From Corythucha ciliata (lineage: Eukaryota > Arthropoda > Insecta > Hemiptera > Tingidae): 64,000 bases of DNA. The position numbers were made by a program, and so were the translations under genes. Below are positions 1 through 11,023 of the stretch, one piece after another; the stretch's first letter is position 1, and every line of letters starts with the position of its first letter. The notes under the pieces are model-generated. The model was given only the letters and a program-made list of their open reading frames with translations. It searched no databases and was not told the DNA's origin. The stretch spans positions 31,414,198 to 31,478,197 of the forward strand of contig CM075937.1 in the NCBI GenBank assembly GCA_038030265.1, given 5' to 3'.

Positions 1-590
1 TGCTTCGCTCAACAAAAAACTGGCTTGATAGCCACTCGCATCCTTCATATAGCTAAACTAGGTATTCCCACAAAAAACCGGATAAGCTGATTATAGTCGC
101 ACCAAAAAATAAAGATTTTCGCGCCTTAAAAATAAATAAACTTACTATTTACGGCCTAAAAATAGCAAAACTGGCGATTGTCGCTCTAATAGCCAAACTG
201 ACTTCTCGTGCCTTATAAATTGCTAGACGTACAATTAGGGAGCCATGAAAATACCTGAAAAGTACATGATTCGCGCTCTAAAAATGGCTAAATCGACCAT
301 TCGCGCACGAAAAGTGGCCTTGGCTTTCTGGATAATTGGCGTCCGAAAAACATCTAAATTGGCTACACGCACTCTAAAAATGGCTAAAAACTGACTATTC
401 GCACCCTAGAAATGCCTATACAGATGACTCCCGCCATGAAAATGGCAAAAGCGTGCCAAGAATGGCCAAAACTTGAGCACTCTCGCCTTTACTTTGCCCC
501 CGAAAAATTGCAAAAATTGACTCTATACGCCCTGAAAATAGATTCGTGCCCTAAAAGTATCAACACCGGTTGTGATTCACTCGTTGACTC
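1..590 (+). repeat. Degenerate ~27-30 bp minisatellite (variant array)
   Basis: The stretch is built from imperfect tandem units of about 27-30 bases, each with a core like cgccctaaaaatggctaaa followed by a short variable part. Units have diverged strongly and no continuous reading frame survives. The layout (a CG-containing box, then an A-rich box) resembles the 30 bp family at 25.0-26.6, 31.1-34.6 and 62.6-63.8 kb, so a common origin is possible but not shown. The array probably continues left of the window. Confidence 0.6.
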
Positions 591-599
591 ATTTTGAAA

Positions 600-1154
600 T
601 AATGGCGTTGCCGAAACCGCGGTCACGATAGTTCAAATAAAACAAGTGGGAGAAGATTTTTCATTTCTTTGCCTTCATTATGAAAATTCTACAACCCCGA
701 GACAGTTACAACATACAAAAATATTCCAAAAAGCCCCCCAAAACAGACTATTTGTCAATAAAATTAATGATGTTCAAAAATGGCGATTCAGCCATGAAAC
801 TGCGGGATTTTTTTGCGATTAATAGCAGATTAAACCGAACAGTACCTATTTTGCAATAAGTTGGTGTAGTGGTGGTTTCAAAAGAGGGCTCTTCCACAAG
901 TCCATTGTTCACATTAAACTTTGAAATCAATCAAGGATGCTTTTTCAGCGAATTTTTAAAAATTTTGAGTGGGGGTTCGATTACGTCAAAACCTATTTAT
1001 TGAAATGGATGATGCGGGGAAGAGGGGGTTAGACGCGTTTACTGAGGGAACATTTTTCATGTTATTTGTAAACAAACAATTTTAGACTTTCCTCAAATGC
1101 TTCACAAGTAGGCACTGATAACGTATGTGTGTGAAACAACGAGATATAAACCTG
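600..1154. other. Intergenic, nothing recognised
   Basis: AT-rich sequence with only short chance reading frames. I see no gene, RNA or repeat here that I can support. Confidence 0.5.
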
Positions 1155-1899
1155 GGGGCTGGGGGCTAATTCTATAATTCTCAAATTTCCGCAACGGAAA
1201 ATGCACGGAGGGCGTAAGAAGGTACCCCGTTGCTATGGTTTTTACGATACCTGAAGAATAAAACTTCGGAATTTTTACGATAGATTGGAACTTTGGAAGG
1301 TCTAAAGCCGAGTACACACGGAGACTTTTCTGTCCTGTCTTCTATTGTAGCTGGTGTTTCAAGTAGTTAAAAACATTAAAAGTGAAGTTTTAGGTTTGTT
1401 TGGTTGAATGATAGTTCAAGAAATTGAATTATTTCTTTTTTATTATCCCCATTTTGAAGTCCATGGAGGGGCTTAGTATGAAATTATTCGCCCATATTTG
1501 AAGAATTTTTATTACCCCCTCTCTTAAACCCTCTGCTGAAGTGAAACAAAAAACCAAAATGCTTCGTTTGAACATGGTTTGAACCAAGTTTAAACACAGA
1601 AATATATTGCCATATGGGCAGACAAGTACTTGCGCAAGAAATGTCCGACTTTTTTCCAGATTTGTTTCAAGACTTTTTTTTCTGGCAGCATTCTACCTTC
1701 TAGAGGTTTGGGGAACTGAACAGATGACAGATGATACCTCGACCCCCGTCCTATCTTTCCTCGTCTTTTTTTCTCTTCTTAATTCTGCATTAATTAATTA
1801 AAATGTGACCATTAATGTGCGTGGGGACATTAGATTTCTTAAAAGGGTCAAACAGTAAAAAAGTGCGTCGTGTGCCTCCCGCACAGAATATTGGGCAAA

Positions 1900-2290
1900 A
1901 AATGAAGGCCTAGATTGGCAAGGACGACTCTTGAGTCTTGGCTACTATGCAGGGTACAGGAGCACCTTCCCTGCCCGGTTTCGGTTCATGGCGCAAGCCA
2001 GCGTCCCCAGCTCTGAAAGACTCACCTCCACGTCGTGCCTCTCGGGCGCGGGTGGCTGGCCACCAGTTACAGCTAACGAGCCGAGCTGAGTGATGGGACC
2101 GACTCTGCTGGGGAGTCTGGGCCAAAGAAGGGGTACAGGCCAGGTAAGGGCCGGCAACGGCCAAGGTACTGGCCACATCTTAAGGAGATCCGCAGCAGGG
2201 TACAGGGCTGTGTTTGCTGTCATGATGGGCAAATCCTGCGCCATCTGATGGCCACAAGTTAGAGGGTCTGGACTTCCGGACCCTCAACTT
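1900..2290. other. GC-rich patch, possible retroelement fragment
   Basis: About 390 bases are markedly more GC-rich than their surroundings and contain overlapping open frames on the minus strand (1910-2244). I do not recognise any protein. The contrast in composition resembles the GC-rich insertions at 43.2 and 45.1 kb, but I saw no shared sequence and no target duplication. Confidence 0.3.
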
Positions 2291-2962
2291 GATCAGTCGT
2301 TGAAAGAGTCTTCATTGTTCAGTAATTAAGTATATTGAACTTGACTCAATAAACTACACGCAAAGAAGCTGATGTTCCAGTTCCGTCAAGTCGAATTTTA
2401 TTATGTTATGCGGAATGAGCACGAGGAGTTCGAACTCGTGACTCGAAGACTGAATCTCTCCTTCATGCCCTCCAAGATTCCTATGATAAATGGTACGAAT
2501 ACTGTGATTCAAAGAAATCTTCAACATTCTCAGTCTGAGGATCCGCTGAGTAATGCGAGGAGCGAGGCTCCTTGGTTTCAATAGATTGTGTCTTCAAAAA
2601 TTGTTTCAAACTCTCGATTTGAGTTTCTTTTGACGATTTATGAAAAATAATGCTTCACCGGCTCTTTTTCCTGTTTGTCACATTCAATTCAAGGCTCGTT
2701 GTAGCGCGTTATTTTAGCGCCTCTCGAAAACGCTCGGAAATGGCTACAAATAAAGAACGCTTGCTGCGACGATAGATGACACTCTATACTCCTCCATGAT
2801 CAGGATTTGTGCTCGATATTATCCTAACTCCGATGAAAAAGTGCTTAAGAATCCCCCCCCCCCCAGACGGAAATCTCTAAATCCGTCCCTGTTACCGTAT
2901 GTACCTACATTATTCCGACAGAAATTGTTCATTTTCAAGCCCCAAAAGTTACTCCCATTTTA

Positions 2963-3122
2963 ACGTGAATACGTTTTACAGGAGTATAGGAGGGTCCAAT
3001 TCGGCAGAAGTGGTAAAATGGGTCTCACAGCGCCGCCTAGTGTTGGTGGTGCTGGCTGGAGGGTATTGGGGTCTCAAAACTCAAGCTCAGCTGCCACTTG
3101 CCAGCCAAAAAACGTATTCACG
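2963..3122. repeat. Small foldback, ~16 bp arms
   Basis: The sequence aacgtgaatacgtttt at 2961-2976 is matched in inverted order by aaaacgtattcacg at about 3109-3122. The interior is GC-richer. This looks like a short nested inverted-repeat element. Confidence 0.4.
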
Positions 3123-3129
3123 CTAAACT

Positions 3130-3132
3130 CAG

Positions 3133-3165
<33 letters not shown>

Positions 3166-3192
3166 TTTTTTTTTATTTTTTTTTTTTTTACG
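3130..3192 (+). repeat. TTA microsatellite running into poly-T
   Basis: About ten TTA units are followed by a T-rich tract broken by single A residues. Confidence 0.9.
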
Positions 3193-3545
3193 TCCTGTCC
3201 TTTGTTCACAGGGCTATTGTAGACGCGGTATTTCTAAGCTGTGTTTCCGTGGTATGGAGAAAGGAGAGATTTTTCCAGAATTTCTCCGTTTTTTCTTGGT
3301 TTTTTCATAGAAACATATGGTTTTTATACTTTTTGACATCACGACAAACGAACATTTCTAAAAATCTTAAAAATTTCGTGACAGGACAGAAAAGTCTCCG
3401 TGTGTACATGGGCTTAAGAAGAGCAAAGAAAAAATAATAAATGTTTCCGTTATAATCGTAAAAACCATGGGAACATGGTACCTCCCCACGCACTCCTTCC
3501 ATTTTCCGCTGCGGAAATTTGAGAGTTATAGAATCAGCCCCCCCC

Positions 3546-3951
3546 CCCCGATCGCTCGCAGATTACTGGAGGGGCGTGGAGGGGGCAGGTCGTTCCCTGA
3601 TAAACAATCACCCTGTCCCTCTCCTTGTGTAGTTATGGCAACACGGTACTTATTTTGAAACTCCATCCCTCTCATCCACTTGGGAACTTAACTGATTGCT
3701 ATTCTTTATCAGCAGTGATAAGCAATCCAGTTCTTTCATAAATATATCGTTGGTGTGAAATAAACGAGCCGAACCCAACGGTCTAACCGCAAGAAGGAAT
3801 GAATGTAACCAGTTATCGAAGTCAAATCATCTGGTTCCTAAGAATAATTTCTTTTAGTGCGTCATCACCTGCTGATATTACATGCTTCGAAAATCGCCCT
3901 TTTCATCTTTGTCATTATATTCAAACAGTACATTCGTGTCGCGATTTAGCC
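3546..3951 (+). promoter_or_regulatory. NDUFA9 upstream region with possible 5'UTR splice acceptor
   Basis: This is the gap between the preceding element and the chosen NDUFA9 start. Bases 3898-3928 form a pyrimidine-rich tract ending in attcaaacag, a good 3' splice site 23 bp before the ATG at 3952. A 5'UTR intron could end there. An in-frame ATG at 3799 would add 51 residues, but those residues do not look like a mitochondrial leader and would be removed if the acceptor is used. No TATA box was identified. Confidence 0.35.
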
Positions 3952-5148
3952 ATGGCTGTGGTACGACAAAGGAACTCAATTCTAAAGCTGAGCCCTGCTT
4001 GTTGGGTAAAATTCCAGCAGTACGACTACAGCACAGAGCCCAACGTCATTAAAAATCCGACGCCTACAGCAATGAAACGAGGTACCGGCGGTCGGTCGAG
4101 CTTCAGCGGTATGGTCGCGACTGTGTTTGGATCAACGGGATTCGTAGGCAAATATGTCGCTAATCGACTAGGGAAAATCGGAACTCAACTCATTCTCCCC
4201 TACCGAGGTGAAGCCTACGATATGCGTCCTTTGAAATTGGTTGGCGACCTCGGACAAGTCTTATTTCAACCGTACCAACTGAAGGACGAGGAGTCGGTAC
4301 GCAAGTGCATGACGTACTCGAACGTTGTCATCAATTTGATCGGCCGAGACTGGGAGACGAAAAATTTCAAGTTTCACGACGTACACGTTGAAGGAGCCTG
4401 TCTCATCGCACGACTGGCGAAAGAGTTGGGCGTAAGAACGTTCGTTCACGTCTCGGCATTAAACTGTGCCGAGTGTCCCGAAGAGTTCATGCTTAAAGGA
4501 GGATCACAATTTTTAGCCAGTAAATGGGAGGGTGAGAGAGCCGTGCTTGAAGAGTTTCCAGAGGCGGTCATATTCAGGCCTGCCGACGTTTACGGGCAGG
4601 AAGACAGATTTTTGAGGTACATGGTGAGCAATTTTCGGCACACAGGCAAATGGTTCCCTTTATACAAAATGGGCGAAGCCACCGAAAAACAGCCCGTTCA
4701 TGTCAGCGATGTCGCTGCGGGCATTGTTGCCGCTTGTCAGGACCGTTCCGTCAGAGGCGAAATCATTCAAGCAGTGGGACCGAATCGGTACAAACTTTCC
4801 GAAATCGTTGATTGGATTCATCGTGTTATACGAAAAGACAAATCCTACGGATATCGGCGGATTGACGCGCGCTTTGACCCTTTTTTCCAGTTTAAATTAA
4901 CGGTATTGCCTAAATTAGTAACTTCTTGGCCTTTGGGCAATATCCACTGGGAAAGAGTTGAAAGAGAAATTCATTCAGACAAAATTGACCCAAGCCTAAA
5001 GACCCTGGAAGATTTGGGCGTGAATTTAACGTACATGGAGAATAAAATACATTGGGAGTTGGCACCGTATAAGCACCAAGCGTACTACGATGAGGAACTG
5101 GGAGAATTTGAACCTCCTGCTCCCCCTAAAACTGTACCTACATCTTGA
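3952..5148 (+). CDS. NDUFA9: NADH dehydrogenase (ubiquinone) 1 alpha subcomplex subunit 9, mitochondrial
   Basis: This encodes the 39 kDa accessory subunit of respiratory complex I, which sits on the matrix side near the quinone site. It belongs to the atypical short-chain dehydrogenase family and binds NADPH structurally rather than as a turnover enzyme. Starting at the ATG in context gccATGG gives 398 residues, close to the roughly 380-415 of animal homologues. The N-terminus (MAVVRQRNSILKL) is basic and free of acidic residues, as in a mitochondrial leader. The Rossmann motif GSTGFVG follows at about residue 60, then VEGA and FVHVSALNC, SKWEGE and FRPADVYGQEDRFL, all typical of NDUFA9. The frame extends upstream to another ATG at 3799, but that extension is unlike the family. 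The coding region has no intron. That differs from the human gene and may be native to this lineage or reflect an old retrocopy. There are no inactivating changes. Confidence 0.96.
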   Translation: MAVVRQRNSILKLSPACWVKFQQYDYSTEPNVIKNPTPTAMKRGTGGRSSFSGMVATVFGSTGFVGKYVANRLGKIGTQLILPYRGEAYDMRPLKLVGDLGQVLFQPYQLKDEESVRKCMTYSNVVINLIGRDWETKNFKFHDVHVEGACLIARLAKELGVRTFVHVSALNCAECPEEFMLKGGSQFLASKWEGERAVLEEFPEAVIFRPADVYGQEDRFLRYMVSNFRHTGKWFPLYKMGEATEKQPVHVSDVAAGIVAACQDRSVRGEIIQAVGPNRYKLSEIVDWIHRVIRKDKSYGYRRIDARFDPFFQFKLTVLPKLVTSWPLGNIHWERVEREIHSDKIDPSLKTLEDLGVNLTYMENKIHWELAPYKHQAYYDEELGEFEPPAPPKTVPTS

Positions 5149-5198
5149 ATATTGTGTGTTTCCTATAGACGCTAAAATTGTAACATATAAAAATGCAT

Positions 5199-6641
5199 AT
5201 TATTATTAAATCCTAATGTTATTATTATTAACCTCCGTCCCTTACATTCCGGCTGAATTAACGGCAAACTATTTCAGAAAAGTATAGCATCCAGACAGGT
5301 TGCCGGAGTTTTGCAGTCCGGAGGTTTGCGGTCACCATAAAAAAAAGGATAATCCTATACCTGTAAAGGATAGTAGAAAGAAATGCCTTGGAGAACTGCG
5401 GTCATGTCTCTCCCCAGCCTATAGCTCACCTCACCTTCTGTACAATCGTTCCACTGCCGTAGGAACACACAGCTTTGAAATCAATGAGATTGCTTGGTAT
5501 CTCTATTGCTCAGTATGGCGTCTGTCGTCCGTCGTCCACTTTTTTCTTGACAGATCTGGACGAGTGATGGCTCAAAAGTTGTGTCTTCATCTCTAGATGT
5601 ACACCGTAAAATTTGAAAACGATTGGTTGAGCGATTTGGAAGATAATATTTGGAAGATATTATAACAAATGTGTTCGGAGTAAAAATGGTTGGACCCTTA
5701 TAATTCGAAGAGAATATTATAAAATTTGATGATCGATCGTTCAAAATGGTCATCTAGGTTCCTAGAAGACGCTGCTAAAATTTGAATAAGATTTGTTGAG
5801 CGGTACAGTTGCTAAGGCTTGGAATGCGTTTCAGCTCTTTTTTTGCCCCAAACCTATCTCCTACCAGAATTTTAGTCCGATTTCGTCTCATGATGGCTTA
5901 AAATGACACAACAAAATTCTCCATCGATGAACTGGCCATTTTTTCGAAATTCAATTTGGTTATTTTTAAATTAATTTTTTAAACAAATTGACGAGGATGT
6001 ATTCGAAGATTCGTTTCTCTTCGATTATTTCGAGTTTTAGCGAGTGTCTTATTGATCAAATTGTGTCCATTATTTAATTCATTGATCGTGTTGAATATTT
6101 AAAATTGATAGTTACCGTTAAAGAGAACTATATTGAACAAAATTCATTATTCGTCACGTCGTTAGAATTTGTGTGTTCATATTTTGTTGTGTGTTATTAT
6201 TGCATCAATCGTTGACATGGGATGAATATTGAGAGACATAGAGCTCTTTCCAGCAAATCTTAGAACTTTGGCATTTTTATGAGAACAGAACTTCAGGGCA
6301 GGCTAAGGCAAATTAATTAATTTTGATGGGTGAGTTTTAATGATTAATCACTCGTGTCGGAATTGTTCCATGTGAAAGGCACGTTGTAAGCGAACGACGG
6401 GAACATGGAAGTATCGTGGGGTCCTCCACACAAATTGAGTGCTGAAATGTAAATTTCAGCCCTCAAAACTTGAGGTTTGCGTTTTTTTAAGGTGACCGCA
6501 AACCTGCGGACCGCAAAACTCCGGCAACCTGTCTGGACGCTATACTTTTCTGAAATAGTTTGCCGTTAATTCAGCCGGAATGTAAGGGACGGAGGTTAAT
6601 AATAATAACATTAGGATTTAATAATAACATATAATAATAAT
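5199..6641. mobile_element. 1.4 kb non-autonomous DNA element with ~135 bp TIRs
   Basis: Bases about 5201-5337 return as a nearly exact reverse complement at about 6490-6640. Shared blocks include cctccgtcccttacattcc and gaaaagtatagc. The 9-mer aaaatgcat lies just outside both ends (5190-5198 and 6642-6650) and could be a target duplication, although its core atgcat is palindromic. The interior has no long reading frame. The high arm identity implies a fairly recent insertion. It begins only 50 bp after the NDUFA9 stop codon. Confidence 0.8.
5205..5210 (+). terminator. Possible NDUFA9 poly(A) signal ATTAAA
   Basis: ATTAAA lies 57 bp after the stop codon, and a weaker TATAAA lies at 5186-5191. 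The ATTAAA falls inside the left terminal repeat of the adjoining element, so the gene may use a transposon-supplied poly(A) signal. Transcript ends would be needed to confirm this. Confidence 0.35.
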
Positions 6642-6649
6642 AAAATGCA

Positions 6650-8063
6650 TAAGACATATATGTATGTCTTATATGTGATTTAATTATTTTGAATGTATAA
6701 CGGTTTGACTGGAGAGCCGGTATGACGGCGTCCTAGATATTTGAAGATCAAAGGTTTGTAGCGCAGGTGGTCAGTTTCACACTTCGGTGTTTTCGCCGGC
6801 CTCCCATTTTGGGGGGGGTCGGTTTATGTTCTTCGCTGAGGGCTCTGTTTTCTCTTTTTAGGCGTGACCATGGCCGGGGTGGCCGAAACGTTGCCGAATT
6901 AAACACTTTTTTAAAAAACTGATGAGGCTTAATCGGACCCCTAAAGACACCTAACAATAAGATGCCTCGTGACTCCACAAGCCCAACAAATCTGTCAGGT
7001 TTTTTTCCGCAACAGATCTCAATCTGCCAGATGTGCCCCCACTAACGGGTAGATTTGATCGGGTAACAGATATCGGTCGCAGATAACTTTTGTACGTTAA
7101 GGGGCGACGACCGATCTCATCGTTTGCTCTAGATCGGTAACGATATCTGTTGATAATATCGGCCGATCAAATCTGTCAGAATTATCTCCCCGTGTATGGG
7201 ACACTATTCTCTTTCTATAGGGATCAGCATATTTTGATTGATGATTATCGGGTCATAAATCAAATTATTTTTGTTTCAACTCACCCCTCCACACCACGCT
7301 ACCATCACTTCCTCGTTAACCTTGCATCGCAAGAATTCCATTAAGATATCAAAATGTAATTCTCCCTTAATACTTTCATTTCACGCGAACTTTTTCTCGG
7401 TAGTACATTCATTGGTGGGAGGAGGGGGCGTGTGAGAGATATTCCAAGGCTTGTGTACGTGAATTGCTCATTGAATTAGAAAGGAGGCAGTGCTTGTTAA
7501 AATGACCAAGACATTTTCCTGCGAGCAACTATTTAGCAACTTTACGACGTTTCAGGTGGATTTTTTTTCTTGCCGGGACTGACGAAGGGAAAGGGCGCGC
7601 TTAACAAGCCATGAAACAATGAGCTTCCCCTGGCTCCAACGCGGCGCTTTCCTAATTATCGAGTTGGTAGAAGACACCATCCATCCCCCTTCCCAACATC
7701 CTAGGTAAACTTGACTTTGCCCTCTCGTAACCACGGTTCACGCTTTAGGGAAAGGAAACTTATTTACCCGGAAAAGATGAATAAGTGCCGGTAATTAAAA
7801 GTTTGAAGAGGACGCCCATAAAGGACAAGAGAGCAAATTTTAAAAGATGATAATATACAACTTTTTCTTCCCTCAAAATTCCAAGAATTAGCTCATGCAA
7901 TCAATGCTGGGGGCGCAAGATGGCGAAGACACTAATGTGGTAGGTTCCCCAGATATTTTTACAAGAATCAGCAGCCATTCACTAGCAAGAAGAAAACAAG
8001 TATGAGGTCAAGGTGTGAGGGATAAGGAAAATACTGGAAAAAAGTAGAAGGGATCGTTGAGTG
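6650..8063. other. Intergenic, no gene recognised
   Basis: Apart from the small foldback at 7051-7174, I see no supported feature. The open frames at 6748-6978 and 7552-7734 on the minus strand are short and resemble nothing I know. Confidence 0.5.
7051..7174. repeat. Small foldback, ~25-30 bp arms
   Basis: The arm agatttgatcgg, then taacagatatcg, at 7051-7075 is mirrored by cgatatctgtt and ccgatcaaatct at 7141-7174. The sequence between is about 65 bp. It is consistent with a MITE remnant. Confidence 0.55.
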
Positions 8064-9090
8064 CGCCCCTTAAACACTTTCATTGAATCGACATCGAATC
8101 AACGTCGATAGAGGTTTTTTCGTTGATGAGGATAGCTTATCGTAGAAAAAATGTCGATTCTGCCTCGGTACCGTAACGTTGATATATCGGCCATGATACG
8201 ATATCGATGCAACGTTGAGCTATAAACGTAGAATCGACATAGAATGGACGTTCAAGTCATTAACTATTTGTCCCGACAGCTGCAGCCTGTCATGAAACAA
8301 AGGTGTTGGTGTTTGGCCTTAGAGGTGGAGCGTTAATGCTGATGAGGGGCACCGGGAATGGGCCCGAAATGCATTCATTAAAAAGCACCATGGCTGTATA
8401 TGCTCAAAAAAGTTTATGGTCTACAAGTTGAAACTACAGCCAAAAAAATTTGAACATATTCTGAACTTTGTCAAGAAACGTACATTTCATTTATGCAACC
8501 GCATCTACTCAAACTTATACATAATTTTGAATGGAATCAACAGATTTTAAATATCATTTTGCCCGCGATACAAACCCCGCACCCATCCATTCCGTCAAAC
8601 AACTTGTGACAAAATCGTACAGCTAGGTACTCAACATTTCAAAAATCTCGATAAAAATAATCCTTTATTCATTTTAATGTTTAATATGAGCAATGGTCTT
8701 GCGGAAGAGCTGCCTTAAAGAAAATCCAATTTTTGAAAAATGTGCAAGTTCCGCAAATATAGTAAATTAGGCTTCCTAAAGCTATAATGTTTTTTCAGAT
8801 TATACGTAAATTGCCAGATCGGTTACAATAGCTCAAATTGTAAATGGTATAGCACGAATCTACCAATGGAAAATGTCAGGGTAAATTTTTTTGTCTAATT
8901 TAACTTGTCCATTGTTCGGCCCATCGACATCGAAACAATGTAGAATCGCGGGACATTTTTGACGCGATGTCGACTCTATTTTTGAGCGATCGTTGACTCG
9001 ATGCTTGATAGATTGTCAACTCGATGTTTGATCGATCATCGAATGAATCACGTCGAATCGATGTCGATTCAATGTGTGTTTATGGGGGCG
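8064..9090. mobile_element. ~1 kb foldback element rich in ATCGA motifs
   Basis: The left end (cgcccc, then cattgaatcgacatcga) at 8064-8105 is matched inverted by the right end (tcgatgtcgattcaatg, then gggggcg) at 9055-9090. Both flanks carry many copies of gaatcgac/gtcgattc and cgttga/tcaacg. The AT-rich middle has no coding frame. This is a non-autonomous inverted-terminal element. Confidence 0.65.
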
Positions 9091-9608
9091 TTCTCAGAGA
9101 GAACTTACAGGGCGGTATACATATAAAACATAACGGGGGGCATATGAGCCCCCCAAATACACAAAAAACAAACAAACACATTTATGAATAGGTTGGACGG
9201 GGAGTGATTAGTTTGAATGTTCAAAAGATCGCCTTTTTACAGCCAGAAAACTGTAGATAGCGACTATGTTCAGGCCTTAAAAAATCGTATTTTTCGGCAA
9301 AAATTACAAAAAGTAAACTGAGGACGGCGACATTGTCCTGCCTTTCGAATCAATTGTGATAACTTCAGGATTGAATGCGTGTGTGTGTGTGTGCACGAAC
9401 TAAACAGTTTTAACAGTTGAACAGTTTCAACTGTTCAGTTCAGACTGCACGTGCTATGTTATGACCAGCTTTATTCAGTAAACTGCAGGCTTAGGTCACC
9501 ACGACCCTAAAAAACAAAACGAAATGACCTTGAAATATAATTTAGGCTTTGAACAGAACAGATTTTCTGTAGGCCTCATCGCCATGCAAACATACATAAT
9601 ACAGAACT

Positions 9609-9752
9609 AAAGCTCGGTGCACACGATGCATTTTTTTGAAGCATGATGGCCTGCCTGTTCTAAAAAACATCCGGTCACTGCTGTGGATCATATGTTTTTT
9701 TTCACCATGCAAGTAAACATGCTTCGAAAAATGCATCGTGTGCACCGAGCTT
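9609..9752. repeat. 144 bp foldback MITE
   Basis: The ends taagctcggtgcacacgatg (as read from the right arm) and aaagctcggtgcacacgatg (left arm) are an almost perfect inverted pair of about 28 bp. The interior is non-coding. Confidence 0.75.
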
Positions 9753-9809
9753 AAATGAAAAAGGTCCATTCTACTTTTGCTGCGGCGACGTTGTGAAGGA
9801 TGTATATTA

Positions 9810-9870
9810 GTAGGAAATGAATAGTTACAATTTTATAATAATTATAATATTATAACTATTCATTTCCTAC
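9810..9870. repeat. Perfect hairpin, 18 bp arms
   Basis: gtaggaaatgaatagtta at 9810-9827 is the exact reverse complement of 9853-9870. The loop is AT-only and also partly self-complementary. Confidence 0.8.
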
Positions 9871-10753
9871 AAATGAAAAAGGTGTTTTAAAATTCATTTT
9901 CTTCAATCACCGCGGTTGCTGGCTGGTCAGACTCTTGATGTTTACTTGGTTCTAAGATGACCTCTTCTTTCCCCAACTTGGGTACAGAACCCAAGTTCTG
10001 GGAACCTTTGACATTACATCAAAGGTTACAATTGCTAAAAACAATCAAGGGGATACTACAAATTTGTTTTACGATGCTAAGAGTCTTTTACATAGGTAAA
10101 AGTATGTAATTATAGTCCGGAATAAAAGAAAGAACAACTTAAAGTAAAATAAAAAGTCATTATAACAAAAATATTTTTTCAGTAGGTACCTACCCAAAAT
10201 CAAAAATAGTGCGACCTCGACTGTTAAAATCAACCTGATGGTCTCCTTCACTGTATTTTACTTCACGTTGGGCGGGCAATTAAACCAGGATGAAATGCTT
10301 CGGGCTGAATGGCGGGTAGGTATGGCTATACATATAAAATAAGGAACTTTACTTTTTTCTACCGACCTACTTCCTGGGCCATACTTTATTTCTTCTGGGC
10401 GAAATTATTCGGTTTATGTAGCTCTCTGGAGGATAATAAGAAGGAGAAACAGTTCCAAACTTCTAACCATAACTCCGTTTTTCTCCGAACTCGCAGTCTC
10501 AACTAACAAGTCTGGTTAACAAAGAGGAAGTCTTGTACTCTGAACAAAATAAATGTAGGAGATTGTAATAGTTAATGCGAGAAGAAATTATGAATGTCAT
10601 AAAGCGAGGGTATAAAGCTGGTTTTCATCAAATAATAATAATTGATTATGTCGTCCAACACAGAGCTTTTCCCGGAAAGATTCACTCTCATTTAGTCGAA
10701 ATGACTAAATCGAAAATTAAACTTTTGCAGAAATTCCAGGAGGATGGTCTTTA

Positions 10754-10882
10754 AAGCGTATCTAAAACCAACGAGAATACGCCGCGTATCCACGGCGGCT
10801 AATTTTTGCTGCTTGAAAATCAGACGATTTTTAGGTGAAGACATCTGATTTTTAAGCCGCGAATTAGTTTTAGAGACGCTTT
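10754..10882. repeat. ~130 bp foldback
   Basis: aagcgtatctaaaac at the left is inverted as gttttagagacgctt at the right, and an inner hairpin (aaatcagacgattttta against gacatctgattttt) lies between them. Non-coding. Confidence 0.55.
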
Positions 10883-11023
10883 TTATGGCTTTAAATATAG
10901 CACCACCCTTCGTATTCGCGGTAACTGCAGTTTTTCGCGCCTATAACGTGAAATCGAAGTTTTTGCGGTCTGCCTTTTCGACTTTTTTTTTTTTGCACGT
11001 AATTTCATAAGTCAAAAATGTAG

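Larger units (their letters stand above)
1155..3545. mobile_element. 2.4 kb element with ~180 bp inverted termini
   Basis: Bases about 1160-1340 reappear as an imperfect reverse complement at about 3380-3542. Both arms carry tccgc-acggaaaatg, ggtttttacgat and acacacggagacttttctg in the same order. The interior has no transposase-like reading frame, so this is a non-autonomous inverted-terminal element or two opposed copies of a shorter repeat. The interior also holds a GC-rich patch (1900-2290), a C-run at 2853-2864, a small foldback and a TTA microsatellite. Its right end lies about 400 bp upstream of the NDUFA9 start. No clear target duplication was found. Confidence 0.6.
9091..11023. other. 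Intergenic with three small foldbacks
   Basis: This holds the foldbacks listed separately at 9609-9752, 9810-9870 and 10754-10882, plus a short GT repeat at about 9379-9392. No gene is recognised. Confidence 0.5.

Noticed and set aside
2420..2445. tRNA-like box gagttcgaactc
   Set aside because: The palindrome resembles a T-arm, but no A box, anticodon arm or acceptor stem can be drawn around it.
3018..3437. 139-codon frame containing a tyrosine/phenylalanine tract
   Set aside because: The tract is just the translated TTA and T-rich microsatellite. The rest overlaps a terminal inverted repeat.
3799..3951. Upstream in-frame ATG giving a 449-residue NDUFA9
   Set aside because: The added 51 residues are unlike the family or a mitochondrial leader. 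The ATG at 3952 has better context and the expected length, and a splice acceptor lies between the two.
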